DNA of 64,000 nucleotides, taken from contig JAMOPY010000001.1 of assembly GCA_027064305.1 (NCBI GenBank), positions 1 through 64,000 of the forward strand, read 5' to 3'. Shown one piece after another: positions 9,112 through 17,845 of this stretch. The notes below the pieces were generated by a model. That model had not been told where the DNA came from. It saw nothing but the letters and a program-made list of their open reading frames with translations, and searched no databases. This stretch comes from Methanobacteriota archaeon (GTDB lineage: Archaea > JAADCQ01 > Methanopyri > Methanopyrales > Methanopyraceae). A program made the translations under genes and the position numbers. Position 1 is the first letter of the stretch. The number at the start of each line of letters is the position of its first letter.

Positions 9112-9357
9112 CGTCGGAATTACCGGAAGTTCGCGTCGCGGTGGCGGGATCGCGGAGGCCGCCTGGCGCGCAAGGAGGTCCGAGTGTTCGTGCTCGGGAG
9201 TGCGGTCAAGGGGGAGGAGCTGCCCGGGAGCGGCCTGGACGTGCTGATCGTGTCCGGGGAGGTGCCGGAGCGTCACCCGATCGAGTTCCGCCTCGCCACC
9301 CCGGAAGAGTGCGAGAAGGTCCGACGGGTGCTCCTCGACGGGTGCGAGGGGTTTTGA
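9112..9357 (+). pseudogene. Minimal nucleotidyltransferase (MNT) relic
   Basis: The frame reads NRRNYRKFASRW...VRVFVLGSAVKGEELPGSGLDVLIVS...PIEFRLATPEECEKV and stops at 9357. The GSxxxG...LDVLIVS pattern is that of MNT-type nucleotidyltransferases (about 90-110 residues) that partner with HEPN proteins. The usual S-D-x-D catalytic pair is S-G-L-D here, so one metal-binding Asp is lost. No ATG, GTG or TTG lies in frame between 9112 and the catalytic core, so the start is missing or frameshifted (an ATG at 9080 is in another frame). It lies divergently to the HEPN relic rather than in one operon. It could still encode a short inactive protein from GTG 9183. Confidence 0.6.
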
Positions 9358-9401
9358 CCGACCGCGGTCGGTGAGAAACTCGGGAAGTGAGGGCGTTCAG
9401 G

Positions 9402-10717
9402 TCAGGCCGGAGCGCGCCGGACCCTCCTTACCGGGATCACCGGTACCACCGGGGCGGGCGCCTCGCTGTGGTTCCATCCCCCTCCCTCCACGCGGAACAC
9501 CGTCGAGGCCTGCGCCTTTCCGAGCGGCCCCTCGTACTCCACGATCAGGGTGTAAAGACCGGGCCGCCTCGGCGCCCGGAACTCGAACGCCACGCACCCT
9601 CCGAACCCGTAGCCTTCAGGCAGCCTCACCTCACCCAGCTTCCTCGTCGACCCCCGGTTATCTTCCAGCCTGAACCTCAGGACGCCCCTCGATGGGTAAC
9701 CCATGGGTTGGTAGTCCAGCGTCACCAGGTACGGCTGGGCGTACACGATCACCCGGGAGCCGGCGCTCACGCGATGGGGCGCCTTGATTTCAAGGTGCAC
9801 CTTCAGCCGCTGGACCCGATCACCGCAACCACGGGCACGTATGGGAACCCGAACCGCCGGGTCACCTGCGGCCACTCATACCGCATCACCTCCGCACGCC
9901 TCCGCTCGTACTCGTCGAGCGACTGACTCGCCGGGTTAACGCCGACGACGCCCACGCGGGCTTCCGGGAGCACAAGCACCAGGTGGTCCGTGAGGTACAC
10001 TTGATGAACCCCGTCGGACTCGAGGGTCACACCTCCCGGCCACGCAAAGAGCTCAACCCACGCCCCGATACCCTCGGGGTCGCTGCGCAGGTAGAAGCCG
10101 TTGTTGAAGCCCGGCTGCGCCGGGACCGGCCACTCGATGACCCCGTAGTAATACAGGCTTCTTAGCACTTCCCTGTAGTGCTTCGGGTAGTACATTCGGA
10201 AGTTTGGCACCCGGTGTACCGCGGGGATCTTGAGCCTCAGGACCAGCGCCGAGCAAGAGATCGGATCCTTGGGATCGTGCCTCGGGACGACTCGGAAGTC
10301 GAGTTGGATTCACTTCCATCTCTCGCCCAGGAACTCCCACGTAACCTTTGAGCGGCCCACGGGCTCGGCCCGCTCCCACCTCACGCCGAACCGGTCGGAC
10401 AGGACCGTGGTCGTCGGGCAGAACCGGGCCTCGAGCACCTCCGTGCCCTCCGGCAGGAGCACGTGCAGCGTCACCGGCTTCCCGGGCTCCTTGGCTCGGA
10501 TGTACGCCCGGTACTCCGCGATCACGTAGTCGAGAACCCTCTCGGTGCCGCCGTGTCCCGTAGCCACCGTTCTCTCGTGGACGTCCTTGATTACCAGCCA
10601 GCCCTGCACGCCCACGTCCAGGAGCGCCTCCGGGCCCGTCCAGGAGTCGCCGTGAGCGGGCGCCAGCAGGATCAGGGCGATGATCGGAACGATCGCGACC
10701 GGGGGCGCCCGCTCCAC
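9402..10717 (-). pseudogene. Surface protein gene broken by one stop codon and one frameshift
   Basis: From GTG 10717 the protein begins with a signal peptide (ERAPPVAIVPIIALILLAPA) and runs to ...WEFLGERWK, where TGA at 10310-10312 interrupts. The same frame stays open for another ~165 codons (IQLDFRVVPRHDPKDP... to ...VAVIGSSG, stop at 9803). The coding signal then continues in another frame (RVQRLKVHLEIKAPHRVSAG...) to 9402, ending GGGWNHSEAPA, then PVVPVIPV, then RRVRRAPA. That is the same kind of tail as on the proteins at 2696 and 7299. Restored, it would be a ~438-residue exported protein. The frameshift lies at about 9805-9825. A sequencing error cannot be excluded, but two independent lesions favour a pseudogene. 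Confidence 0.7.
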
Positions 10718-11625
10718 GATTTGACCCCTTTCCGCCGAGTGTGCGGTCGGCTAGGGGCCCAGATGCCTATCAGTTGCGTCGTCCAGCCTGTCCCGCCCTG
10801 GCTGCACGACCTTCGTCCTGAGGGGCGTCGGAAACCGCGTGAGCGGAAAGGTCAGCGACGGGAACGAGCCGCTCCCCTTGGATTCCGTCCCCGCGACGAC
10901 CCTGGCGGCCCCTCAAACATCCCCGCTGGGACGACGTCGTCGGTGTTGCCGCAACTTTGGCTCGCCGCGGCTAGGGTGCCGCTTTACTCACTTGGAGTAG
11001 ACCGCGTGGTACCGTCCGTCGGCGACCCGCCGACGCTCCATCAGGGAATCGGAAGCGTCAGGGGTTCGCGCCGGTAGCGCCTCACCCGCTTAATTCGCGG
11101 AAGGTCTCTAACCGGTCCCTAAGCGCTCGACCCACCCGTCGAAAGACTCTTCCAGCACGTCCAGTTCCCAGAGGCTCATCGAAGGTCTCCCTGGATGGAG
11201 GGTCGGAGCGCTCTCTCTACCGGAGGAGCGCGTTCCCGCTGGGACCCGGCGGTTGGGGAACTCAGGAGGGCCGAGGGCTGGGCGTTGGGGTACGGGAGCT
11301 GCCCGTCCCACGGCGTGGGAGGGGGTCTCCGGTGAGATCATGAGAGGCTGCTGGGGGATGATCTAAGTCGCGGAGGGTGTCGGGATGGTCAAGATGGCCG
11401 ACGGTGGGTGGGTGGCTCGAGACCCCCTCGGACGCGCTGTTCCGGGACTGGTCAGGGCCCTGCTGAACGCGTCGGTGTGGGGAACTGAGAGCCCCGATCC
11501 TAAGTGGGCTTAACTGGGTGGCCGATTCTTCCTCATGCTTCGGGGCAACCGGGTGGCGAAGCGCTGGATGGAAAGGAGAGGGTGAGGTGGGGAAGCGGGC
11601 CGAGGGGTTGGTCGTCCCTCCCTGA
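10718..11625. other. Long spacer with little coding evidence
   Basis: About 0.9 kb between the broken surface gene and cobN. Open frames here have no family likeness, no good ribosome binding sites and Arg/Pro-rich translations typical of shadow frames in GC-rich DNA. The only convincing coding trace is the small frameshifted ORF at 11082-11179. No tRNA, repeat array or strong promoter was seen. Confidence 0.5.
11082..11179 (-). pseudogene. Tiny frameshifted ORF (about 33 residues)
   Basis: From ATG 11179, with GGGAGACC upstream, the frame reads MSLWELDVLEESFDGWVER. A change of frame near 11120 restores LRDRLETFRELSG followed by TGA at 11082. The combined product is an acidic, amphipathic helical peptide. 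The reading without the shift ends at once as LGTG. It may be the remains of a longer gene or a small antitoxin-like protein. No family is assigned. Confidence 0.35.
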
Positions 11626-14600
11626 CTATTCCAGCTCCCTTTTGATTTCCTTGACCCGCTCGATCGTTTCCTCATCGGCGTTCCAGTAGCCACGCTCGTA
11701 GGCCTCGATCAGCCGGTCGGCGACCTCCCGGAGGGCGGCGGGGTTGAGCTCCTTCATGCGCTCCCGGGTGTCCTCGTCGAAGAGGTACTCGCGGGCGACG
11801 CCCTCCCAGACCCAGTCCTCGACGGTGTCGGTCGTGGCGGCGAGGCCGACGAGGTTCTCCACCCGCTTCGCGATCTCCCGGCATCCGTCGTAGCCGTGCT
11901 TGAGCATCTCCCGCTTCCACTTCTCGTTCAGGAGCCGGGAGGCGGCGCCGGAGCGGACGACGGTCTGCAGGTCCTGGACCTCGGGGTCCTCGCCGGAGCA
12001 GGAGTCGATGACGTAGGTGTCGGCGTCCTCGGCGGCCGCGGTCAGCCCGCCGAGGAACTCGTAGTAGTGGTCGAGGTCGATGACGTCGTAGGAGCGGTGC
12101 GAGCGGACCTGGGCGGTCGCGTCCTGGCGGCCGGCCACGGTCTCGAAGAGCTCGCGGGCCTCCTCCCCGTGGATTTCCTCGCCGTACGCGTAGCCCATGT
12201 CGTTGAGGTAGGCGTCGATCAGCTCGGCCTCGTCGTCCCAGTCCGAGGACTCGACCTTGGAGCGCATGTTGTCGGCCGCGTAGAGGTCGGGTCGGGGGCC
12301 GAACACGCGGGCCTCGGGGTGCTCGTGGCCTTCCTCGCGGAGCTCCCGGACGTGCTTCCTCACGGGGTTCACGTCCTCGGGCTCGTCGAGCTCGGCGACC
12401 TTCCGCACGGCCCGGTCGATTAGCTCGACCACGTTGGGGAACGTGTCCCGGAAGATCCCGCACATGGTGATGACGACGTCCACCCGGGGCCGGTCCAGCT
12501 CCTCGGCGGGGATGGGCTCGACGTCGATCACGTTGCCGGCGTCGTCGCGGACGGGTCGGACGCCGAGGAGCTCGAAGATCATCGCGACGGTCTCGCCGCC
12601 CGTCTGCATCGTCTCGAAGGCCCAGAGGACGAGGCCCACGGTCTCCGGGTACCGGCCGTGCTCCTCCCGGTAGCGCTCGAGCAGCTCCCTCACGGCCTTG
12701 CGGGCGCGCTCCTCGGCCTCGGGGGTGGGGATCCGCCGCGGGTTGAGGGAGGTGAGGTTCCGGCCGGTGGGCACGACCTCGGGGTTCCGCTCGATCTCGC
12801 CGCCGGGGGACGGCTCGAGGTAGCGGCCGCGGAGGGCGCGGACGAGGGACTCGGTCTCGCGCTCGTAGGACTCGACCAGCCCGTCGACGAGCCCTCGGAC
12901 GGCGTCGGGGTCCGAGAACGCCTCCCGGAGCCGGTCCTCGCCCTCCTCGACGTACTCCCGGACGATCTCGACCGCCTCGTCCCGGTCGGTGGCGAGCAGG
13001 TCCCGGGACTCGGCGTAGCTCACGGCCGTCTCGGCGATCAGCTCGGGGTCCGGGTCCGCGCCCACGACGTGCAGCCCGCACGGGATCCGGTCCCGCAGCG
13101 CCCGGCGGACCATCGCCTCCACCGCGCCCACGAACGCGTCGTCGTCCTCGACCTCGAGCCGGATTCCGGCGGCCTCGACGACCTCTCGGAGCTCCTCCAC
13201 GTCCGCCCGGCCCTCGCGCACGTCCTCGCAGAGGCGCAGGAGGTCCCGGTACCCCTTCAGCTCCGGGTCGGCGAGCGGCGGGTGCAGGTGGGAGACCATG
13301 CACGCGTACGCCCGGTGCTTGGCGATCGCGGCCTCGGACGGGTTGTTCACGTTGTACAGGTACACGTGCGGGAGCGGCGTGATGAGCAGGTCCGGGAAGC
13401 AGGACTCCGAGAGCGCCTTCTCCTTGCCCGGCAGGAACTCCAGGGTCCCGTGCGTGCCGAAGTGCAGGATCACGTCCGCCCCCCACTCGCGCCGCAGCCA
13501 CTCGTAGAAGCAGACGTAATGGTGCGTGGGCGGCGTGTCGTCGTGGTACGACTCCTCGGACTCGTGGAGGCCCCGCGTCGGCTGGAAGCCCACGAACACG
13601 TCGCCCAGGTCCAGCCCGAAGATGGGGAGCGCACCGTCCACGACCAGCGGGTCCTCCTCCGGCTTGCCCCAGGCCTCGAGCACCCGCTCCCTCGCCTCCC
13701 GAGGCAGTCCCTCGAACCACTCTCGGTACCGCCCGAGCGGGACCTCGTCCGCCCTCGGCACGTCCTCCGGGCGCCGGTGCCGCAGGTCCGGGTTCCCCAG
13801 CCGCCGCAGCGCGTCGTCCGTGACCCGATCCAGGTCCACCTTCAGCCCCAGCTCGTCCCGCAGCAGCCTCAGCACGTTCCGGAGGCTCGAGAACGTGTCC
13901 AGGTAGGCCGCCTCCCCCACGTTCTCCTCGCCCGGCGGGTAGTTGAACAGCACGATCGCCACCCTCCGCGGCCCGCGCCGGCGCAGGTCCACCCACCGGC
14001 GCACCAGCTCCGCCGCCCGCTCCACGTTCTCCCCGATCGGCTCCATCGCGTGCAGGGGCACGTCCCCGAACCGGCCCACCTCCGCCTGACACGCGACCGG
14101 GGGCAGGAAGATGGCCGAGTCCAGCTCCGGCAGGGACACGTTGATCAGCAGGCTCAGCGGGTCCATCCCGAACTCGCTCTCCTCCCACTCCTCCCGGTCC
14201 AGGTACCAGACCTGCGGGGCGACGAAGTAGGGCACGTCCCACCGTCGCAGCAGCTCGATCCCCCGCTCGACCTCGCCGCCCATCGGCCCACCCACGATCC
14301 GGAAGCAGGTCAGGGCGACCACCGCGTCCGGCCGCTCACCCTCGAAGAACCGGGTCAGCGTGCCGTACGCGTCCACCGAGCAGTACGCGCCGACGGCGCC
14401 CAGCCCCTCCTCCCGGAGCGCCTCGATGACCGCGTCCACGTGCTCCAAGTTCCCGTTCGAGTAGAATAACTTGTAGAACGTGACCGGGACGAGCGTCCCG
14501 TACTCCCCGCGCAGCTCCCCCAGAAAGTCCTCGTCCACCAGCCCACGCTCCGGGTCGTAGAGCGCGCGGCCCGGGATCTCGCGCGGCGGGTCCGGCTCCC

Positions 14601-15141
14601 GAACGTCCGCGCCCGCGAGCTCGCGAGCGAGGTACAGCAGCAGGTTCTCCACGTTGTCCACGCCACCGTAGTCCCAGTACCGGAACGCCCGCATCGCGAC
14701 CTTCAGCCGCCTCAGCGCCCCGAACCAGCCCATCCTCTCCGCGAGCTTGGCCCCGCGCTCCAGCGCCTCGTCCATGCGCACGCCCGACAGGTTGTCCCTC
14801 CGACCCTCCATCATCCGTCTCAGGAACCGGAAGAGCCGACTCTTTTCCAGCCCCAGGCTCTTGAACGAGGCCCGCATGACCTCGAAGCAGGAGTGCACCG
14901 CGACGAACGGCGTTTCCTCCGCGAGCCCGTCCAGATTCACCGATCTCGCCGCGGCCGTGTCCATCACGTTCAGTACCGCGAAGTCGGCCTCGCGCATCGC
15001 CTCCACGAACTCCTCCGACCGCTCGCGCAGGTCCCACGAGTAGAACATCCGAACGTCAACCTTGCCCCTCAGGCGCTCCGCGGCCTTCGCGACGCTGAGC
15101 GAGTACGGCTGGTGCCCAATCACTACGACCGCTTTAACCAT
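11626..15141 (-). CDS. cobN: CobN/BchH-type chelatase large subunit
   Basis: A 1171-residue CobN-family protein, the ATP-dependent cobaltochelatase or magnesium-chelatase H subunit. It starts at ATG 15141 after GGGGATGATC. Recognisable blocks include the N-terminal Rossmann-like part, HFGTHGTLEFLPGKEKALSE near residue 570, PHVYLYNVNNPSEAAIAKHR near 600, and TMCGIFRDTFPNV near 890, all hallmarks of the family. In methanogens it would insert cobalt into the corrin ring (or act on another tetrapyrrole) with CobD/ChlI-type AAA+ partners that are not in this window. It stands alone with its own promoter (15173-15190). Other corrinoid genes lie at 30.2-32.3 kb and 53.4-55.8 kb. Confidence 0.92.
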   Translation of the reverse strand: MVKAVVVIGHQPYSLSVAKAAERLRGKVDVRMFYSWDLRERSEEFVEAMREADFAVLNVMDTAAARSVNLDGLAEETPFVAVHSCFEVMRASFKSLGLEKSRLFRFLRRMMEGRRDNLSGVRMDEALERGAKLAERMGWFGALRRLKVAMRAFRYWDYGGVDNVENLLLYLARELAGADVREPDPPREIPGRALYDPERGLVDEDFLGELRGEYGTLVPVTFYKLFYSNGNLEHVDAVIEALREEGLGAVGAYCSVDAYGTLTRFFEGERPDAVVALTCFRIVGGPMGGEVERGIELLRRWDVPYFVAPQVWYLDREEWEESEFGMDPLSLLINVSLPELDSAIFLPPVACQAEVGRFGDVPLHAMEPIGENVERAAELVRRWVDLRRRGPRRVAIVLFNYPPGEENVGEAAYLDTFSSLRNVLRLLRDELGLKVDLDRVTDDALRRLGNPDLRHRRPEDVPRADEVPLGRYREWFEGLPREARERVLEAWGKPEEDPLVVDGALPIFGLDLGDVFVGFQPTRGLHESEESYHDDTPPTHHYVCFYEWLRREWGADVILHFGTHGTLEFLPGKEKALSESCFPDLLITPLPHVYLYNVNNPSEAAIAKHRAYACMVSHLHPPLADPELKGYRDLLRLCEDVREGRADVEELREVVEAAGIRLEVEDDDAFVGAVEAMVRRALRDRIPCGLHVVGADPDPELIAETAVSYAESRDLLATDRDEAVEIVREYVEEGEDRLREAFSDPDAVRGLVDGLVESYERETESLVRALRGRYLEPSPGGEIERNPEVVPTGRNLTSLNPRRIPTPEAEERARKAVRELLERYREEHGRYPETVGLVLWAFETMQTGGETVAMIFELLGVRPVRDDAGNVIDVEPIPAEELDRPRVDVVITMCGIFRDTFPNVVELIDRAVRKVAELDEPEDVNPVRKHVRELREEGHEHPEARVFGPRPDLYAADNMRSKVESSDWDDEAELIDAYLNDMGYAYGEEIHGEEARELFETVAGRQDATAQVRSHRSYDVIDLDHYYEFLGGLTAAAEDADTYVIDSCSGEDPEVQDLQTVVRSGAASRLLNEKWKREMLKHGYDGCREIAKRVENLVGLAATTDTVEDWVWEGVAREYLFDEDTRERMKELNPAALREVADRLIEAYERGYWNADEETIERVKEIKRELE

Positions 15142-15172
15142 TAGATCATCCCCGTTTAAGCCGCCCGGTCTG

Positions 15173-15190
15173 AGCTAATAATTATTTCAC
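15173..15190 (-). promoter_or_regulatory. TATA-type promoter of cobN
   Basis: On the minus strand the sequence gtgaaataattattagc forms an extended AT-rich box with a preceding purine-rich BRE-like part. It lies about 35-50 nt upstream of the cobN ATG, leaving room for a short leader that includes the strong SD. It is the most AT-rich spot in the surroundings. Confidence 0.6.
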
Positions 15191-15369
15191 ACCGAGCCGC
15201 CGGATAGTAGGAGGTAGTGACAGAACGAAAGGCGATCGTCCGAGCCGTACCGGCGCGGCCCCGGCGTTCACGCTCGGTGATCACTTCTAGGAGATGAAAA
15301 ATACCTTACCTCCCGATCGTGCCGGTTCCACTTCCCCGTGGCCACGGGTCCCGGGGGGACCGCGGGCCG

Positions 15370-16077
15370 ATGGAGCCTCTGACGCTGGCCCTGCTCGTCC
15401 TTCCCGGGGACCCGAGCAACCTCACAGGGCCGGTTCTTGAGCACCCCGAGGTGCTCTTGGCCAAAGGGAGGGCGGGAGGTGGGGCGGGGAAGGTAGTGGT
15501 GAAGGTAGTCATAAAGCTCCTTCGGGCGCTCAGAAAGCGTAGGAAGCGTAGGCTCTCAGAGCTCCACGAGCTCTACCCGGAGTGGTGGGGAGTCTGGAGA
15601 TACGGCTCCGCCGCCCCCTACTGGAAGGTCCGAGTGTACTGCCGGGTGGTTCCTCTGTGCCTCCTGACCGCTTTCGCGACCCTACTCTCCGTAGGTTTTG
15701 GCCTCCTCGCGTTGCTCTGCGCGGGCGTGATCGAGAGTTCCTGGGGCTACACGGCCGCGATGTCGATCACCGCCGCCTTCGCCGGCGTCCTCCTCGAGCT
15801 GATGGGATCGTGTTACGCCATCAAGAGGTTCCTGGACGCCGCGCTCAGAGGCGAGGGCCTGAGGGGCTGTCTCCATGCTTTCAAGCTGTGCGGGGTCTAC
15901 GGCCTCTCAATGGCGCTAATCATGTACGTACTGGTCATAGCCGCAGCGATCGCGGTGGTCCGGGAGGACCTCCGTAGTCTCCCACTGCCAGTCCGGGCCT
16001 CGTCGCTGGCGGCGTTGATCGCTCCGGAGATTACGGGACTCTGGACCCTGTGGTGGGGTTTGTGGGTGGTAAGTTAA
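15370..16077 (+). CDS. Small polytopic membrane protein, intact copy of a tandem pair
   Basis: About 235 residues from ATG 15370. A GTG at 15319 is in frame but sits too close to the AT-rich box at 15294-15304 (gaaaaatacc) to leave a leader. The protein has an N-terminal hydrophobic start (MEPLTLALLVLP), a basic segment (LRALRKRRKRR), and four to five membrane helices. It ends with a Trp-rich segment (GLWTLWWGLWVVS). No family is recognised. A second, decayed copy follows immediately at 16125-16824 and keeps the same first and last motifs. Confidence 0.7.
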   Translation: MEPLTLALLVLPGDPSNLTGPVLEHPEVLLAKGRAGGGAGKVVVKVVIKLLRALRKRRKRRLSELHELYPEWWGVWRYGSAAPYWKVRVYCRVVPLCLLTAFATLLSVGFGLLALLCAGVIESSWGYTAAMSITAAFAGVLLELMGSCYAIKRFLDAALRGEGLRGCLHAFKLCGVYGLSMALIMYVLVIAAAIAVVREDLRSLPLPVRASSLAALIAPEITGLWTLWWGLWVVS

Positions 16078-16124
16078 GGGCAAGGACTCCCCCGTCGACC
16101 GAACGCGGGCCCGGGGCCCGGTGG

Positions 16125-16824
16125 GTGCTGGAGCCACTAACGCTGGTTCTGCTCGTCCTTCCCGGGGGACCCGGGGCGACTTCACAGGACCGGTTCCTGA
16201 GCATCTCGAAACGCTCCTGGCCAAGGGGGGCAGGGGCGGCGGTAGTGGCCGGGGTCAGGCTCTCCCGGGCCGGTGAAGTGCTGGAGTCCGGGGAGCTTTC
16301 CCGGGGCGCTCAAGGGGCGCCGGTTTCGGGGGCATCACTTCAGGCTGGAGCGCGAGCGGCTGCTGATCCTGCACCGGAGGGTGCGGGCTCACTACGTGGC
16401 ATCGTTCCTGTGTAAGGCTCTGGCGACTCCCGTGATGTTCCTCGCGTTCGTCGCCTTCCCGGGGCTGGCCGACGTCCTGGAGCGTGAGGACGCCCCGACC
16501 GCGTGCTTCTACGCCCTGATCGCGGCGATTTTCCTCCCCCAATTCAGACTCAGGGTCGAGGTGTCGGAGATGGAGGAAGCCGTCGAGGCCTTTTCGGACG
16601 CCGTGCTCGCCGGCAAGGGTTCCCAAAGACTGCCTCCGCTCCTTCCGAGGGCACGGCGTTCCTAAGTGAATGCTCTCGGCGCTGCTCGTGGTGGTGCTGA
16701 CCTGGACGCCGCTCGGGAGGGTCAAGAGCCGGACCCTCCTGCTACGTCGCTGACGACGGCCGTGACTCATCCGGTGCTCCCGGGACTCTGGGTGCCGAGG
16801 TGGAGCTCGTGGGTGGTCGGATGA
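16125..16824 (+). pseudogene. Decayed tandem duplicate of the 15370 membrane protein
   Basis: The sequence from 16125 reads VLEPLTLVLLVLPGGPG, matching MEPLTLALLVLPGDP of the upstream gene, and the DNA stays alignable through the following ~100 nt (cctggccaagggg versus cttggccaaaggg). The middle continues in a second frame (HFRLERERLLILHRRV... with two hydrophobic helices). The end in yet another frame reads PGLWVPRWSSWVVG before TGA 16824, parallel to TGLWTLWWGLWVVS of the intact copy. The ATG of the first copy is replaced by CTG. At least two frameshifts are needed, so this is a pseudogene covering the full length. Confidence 0.7.
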
Positions 16825-17386
16825 GCCGCCAGGGACGCCGACGTCCGCCCGACCGGCCCGCGGTCGTGAATCAAGCCCTTCCCTCGGGAGGCTGCGCCGA
16901 GGCGGGACCGCCGGTGGGAATGATGACCGCCTGGGTCCCCGAGCGGTGAGGAAACTGGGGCGGCCCTGACCCGAGGTGGGCGCGCCCGTCCGCGCGGCCG
17001 CCGCCATCATTAACCCGGACCCGCGTCGAGGCCCGGGGGCCGCCGCTCCTCCCGAGAAGTAGATGTGAGGTAGGGGTAAGCCGGGCTCGTAGTCGTAGGA
17101 GGGTCCCGACCGGTGGGCTCGAGTCCGGTCATTCCGGCTCGTTGTGGTCGGTACCTCGCGGGTCGAAATCACGTTCGATGGGTCGGAGACCCGTTGAGCG
17201 GTTCGGGTCCGGCCTTCGGTGTCGGGCCGGACGCCCGCGTTGGGCGTCGGGTACCGAACCCGGTCGGGGGCTGACGTCGCTTTCGGAGGCTCGGTATCGT
17301 GGTTTTCCGAGAACGACCGGGGCGTGCGCCGCGCTCCCGGTCCGGGAGTCTCACGTCTTACACCGACCGCCGCGTCGGGAGGCCTC
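16825..17386. other. Spacer without recognisable genes
   Basis: About 560 bp between the decayed duplicate and the gene ending at 17387. Frames on both strands give low-complexity Arg/Gly/Pro translations without family motifs or good starts. No tRNA, hairpin-T terminator or repeat was recognised. Confidence 0.45.
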
Positions 17387-17803
17387 CTACGCCTCCTCCC
17401 TGCTCACCGTGATCTCGCAGACGCCGTCCGACTTCCGGCATTCGGTCACCGTGCCGTTGTAGAGCTCTTCCAGGAGCCCGATCGTGACGCAGACGGCGTC
17501 GGTGGCTCCGCCGTCCCCCGCGATCGCCTCCGTGTTGCCCTTGAGCAGGTCTTCGACGACGCAGAAGGGACAGTCTTGAATGGTCACCCTCACCTCGTCG
17601 TCGCCCTCCTTTATCTTCACGTTGTCCCCGAAGAGGAGGTGAAGCTGTTCCTCCGGGTCCTCGTGCCCGAGTGTCCGGAGCTCCCGGGCCAGCACCCTGG
17701 AGAAGTACCTAATGAAGGCGGCTCGGGCCCGTCCCATCACCTCCCAGGAGGCTTCCTCGAGGGCCGCGACCGCGGCAATTAGCAGCTCCTCACTCCTGTC
17801 CAA
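17387..17803 (-). CDS. Cys-containing small protein, possibly V4R-like; unknown function
   Basis: From TTG 17803 (GAGGGG upstream) the product is 138 residues. A TTG at 17860 is in frame but lies upstream of the TATA-like box at 17834-17845, so the shorter form is preferred. It has an N-terminal helical part (RSEELLIAAVAALEEASWEV) and then a beta-rich part with a CPFC motif in VTIQDCPFCVVEDLL, a further Cys in DAVCVTIGLLEELYNG, and TECRKSDGVCEITV at the end. The order Cys-x-x-Cys, an 'L-E' helix, then ECR...G.CEI resembles V4R-type small-molecule or metal-binding domains of methanogens. This is a tentative comparison. Confidence 0.6.
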   Translation of the reverse strand: MDRSEELLIAAVAALEEASWEVMGRARAAFIRYFSRVLARELRTLGHEDPEEQLHLLFGDNVKIKEGDDEVRVTIQDCPFCVVEDLLKGNTEAIAGDGGATDAVCVTIGLLEELYNGTVTECRKSDGVCEITVSREEA

Positions 17804-17833
17804 AGGCGGCCCCTCGGGGGGGGGAATTCGGAA

Positions 17834-17845
17834 CGAAATATTTTC
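17834..17845 (-). promoter_or_regulatory. TATA-type box for the 17387-17803 gene
   Basis: On the minus strand ggaaaatatttc lies about 30-40 nt before the TTG at 17803 and is surrounded by GC-rich DNA. A second AT-rich stretch (aaattaaattgaaac) lies at 17866-17880. The position supports the shorter start of the gene. Confidence 0.5.

Noticed and set aside
10310-10312. In-frame TGA in the surface protein gene as a possible selenocysteine codon
   Set aside because: No GAA/A SECIS hairpin is visible after 9402, the product has a signal peptide, and the same gene carries a frameshift further on, so a nonsense lesion is simpler.
11672-14242. 856-codon open frame overlapping cobN on the same strand
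   Set aside because: Its Gly/Arg/Pro-rich translation is the out-of-frame reading of cobN and has no start signal or domain.
16255-17172. 305-codon minus-strand open frame across the decayed duplicate and spacer
   Set aside because: No recognisable motif or SD. Its inner part is antisense to the duplicate that aligns with the intact gene, so it was not called.
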